Part shown: positions 63,377-64,000 of the stretch, one piece after another
Position numbering within the stretch: the first letter of the stretch is position 1
Layout of the letters: every line of letters starts with the position of its first letter
Assembly: GCA_045863055.1 (NCBI GenBank)
Contig: BTUW01000001.1
Coordinates: forward strand, 1-64,000
Direction of reading: 5' to 3'
DNA: 64,000 bases
Origin: UTCHB3 sp008363265
Lineage (GTDB): Bacteria > Bacteroidota > Ignavibacteria > Ignavibacteriales > Ignavibacteriaceae
The notes under the pieces: model-generated
Told to the model about the DNA's origin: nothing
Databases searched by the model: none
The model's input: only the letters and a program-made list of their open reading frames with translations
Made by a program: the position numbers and the translations under genes

Positions 63377-64000
63377 ATGATTAAAAAAGAAGCCCTGCTC
63401 TTCGGATGCAAAGGTGCCCTTGGATCCGGTGTTACTGAAGTTTTCAGAAATGCCGGATTCGACCGGCTATATCTCTTCGATATCAATTTGGAAGAAGGAT
63501 CAACCGCCAATGAGGTGTGGATCAAGACAGGAGACCTTTCCGATGCCGTGAATGCTGAGAAGGCATTCGAGGCTGTCGAACCGGGTCAGGGCAGGCTTCT
63601 TTTCCTTTTCAGTACTTTAGGTGGATTTATTGGTGGAAAGAACATTGAGGAAACCACTGCTGAAGAGGTCTCAAGGCTGATCTCGACGAACTACTTGACC
63701 AATTTTAATATATTGAAGGAATTCAAGAAAAAAGTGATGGCGAGTTCGGGCGGCTCTGCAATGTTCACCTCCGCCTATTCCGCTTTCTCGGGGGAGGCCG
63801 GAAGAGCTGTATACGGAGCTTCCAAGGCAGCACTTTCCCATCTTGTCGAAGCGGTAGCTGAAGAGGGAAGGGAGTACGGGTTTTCTGTGAATGCCATTGC
63901 ACCTTATATTCTTGATACCCCTGCCAATCGTGAATGGATCGATCCTGATCTGATTGAAACCCTCATCAAACCATCAGAGACAGGTAGATTTATTCTGTCG
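63377..64000 (+). CDS. SDR-family oxidoreductase, 3' end outside the window
   Basis: The frame starts at ATG 63377, directly after the phosphofructokinase stop, and leaves the window at its right edge after 208 residues. The N-terminal LLFGCKGALGSGV is the Rossmann dinucleotide loop in a variant form. The catalytic YxxxK is Y146-x3-K150 (YGASKAAL), with Ser-rich FTSAYSAFSG before it and NAIAPYILDTP after it. It probably oxidises or reduces an alcohol or carbonyl with NAD(P). The substrate is unknown. Confidence 0.85.
   Translation, partial: MIKKEALLFGCKGALGSGVTEVFRNAGFDRLYLFDINLEEGSTANEVWIKTGDLSDAVNAEKAFEAVEPGQGRLLFLFSTLGGFIGGKNIEETTAEEVSRLISTNYLTNFNILKEFKKKVMASSGGSAMFTSAYSAFSGEAGRAVYGASKAALSHLVEAVAEEGREYGFSVNAIAPYILDTPANREWIDPDLIETLIKPSETGRFILS

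Noticed and set aside
1..64000. CRISPR arrays, insertion sequences, prophage, integrases or defence genes
   Set aside because: No regular spaced repeats, transposase, integrase or phage genes were seen; all larger frames are explained by core genes.

Overview
The window is a gene-dense chromosomal segment (about 60 protein genes, one tRNA, no intergenic gap over 300 bases) from a member of the Bacteroidota/Chlorobiota group, most likely an Ignavibacteria-type organism. The evidence is: secreted proteins ending in type IX secretion sorting domains of the YPNPFNPS...SGVYLYK kind, a PorV-type outer-membrane protein, promoters that fit the Bacteroidota pattern TTG-N20-TAnnTTTG, a complex I operon without nuoEFG, and an atpD-atpC pair separated from the other ATP synthase genes. 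No phage, insertion sequence, CRISPR array or defence island was seen. This is mostly core genome.

Layout. 1-521 (-) is the start of a secreted BNR-repeat protein. 652-7088 (+) carries purC, pgsA, pgpA, cinA, thpR, recA, a terminator hairpin, recX and a flavin reductase. 7098-9080 is acetoacetyl-CoA synthetase. 9164-15969 (+) is a compact 2-oxoacid dehydrogenase unit: E3 (lpdA), octanoyltransferase (lipB), a fused E1 alpha-beta, E2 with two lipoyl domains, and lipoyl synthase (lipA). It encodes both the complex and the enzymes that lipoylate it. 16045-26719 (+) is a cell-envelope cluster: two secreted proteins (the second with a clear type IX sorting domain), two lipoproteins, a TonB-dependent receptor and a PorV-like protein. 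26817-28621 is atpD-atpC.

The minus strand from 42059 down to 28657 looks like one long transcription unit: nuoABCDHIJKLMN, a cysteine desulfurase, a small unknown protein, an IscA-type carrier, superoxide dismutase and a LON-substrate-binding-domain protein. It joins an iron-sulfur-rich respiratory complex to iron-sulfur assembly and oxidative protection. 42260-45981 (+) holds alr, an unknown helical protein, manC and an unusual RpiB-like protein. 46136-52695 (+) holds pyrK, pyrD, folC, rho, pdxA, a methyltransferase and an FtsE-like ATPase. 52737-55704 (-) holds adk, tadA, tRNA-Arg(ACG) (the expected TadA substrate), coaX and birA. 55884-64000 (+) holds dnaK, a UvrD/PcrA helicase, a secreted glycoside hydrolase with a sorting domain, a phosphofructokinase with pyrophosphate-type active-site residues, and an SDR enzyme cut by the window edge.

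Nothing here is clearly a new multi-gene system. The most useful leads are the RpiB-like protein with Asp in place of the catalytic Cys and a microcompartment-like N-terminus, a symmetric four-pentamer operator-like element between birA and dnaK, a possible dual start in superoxide dismutase, the recA-recX attenuator, the missing lipB start codon, and two unknown genes in well-defined contexts.
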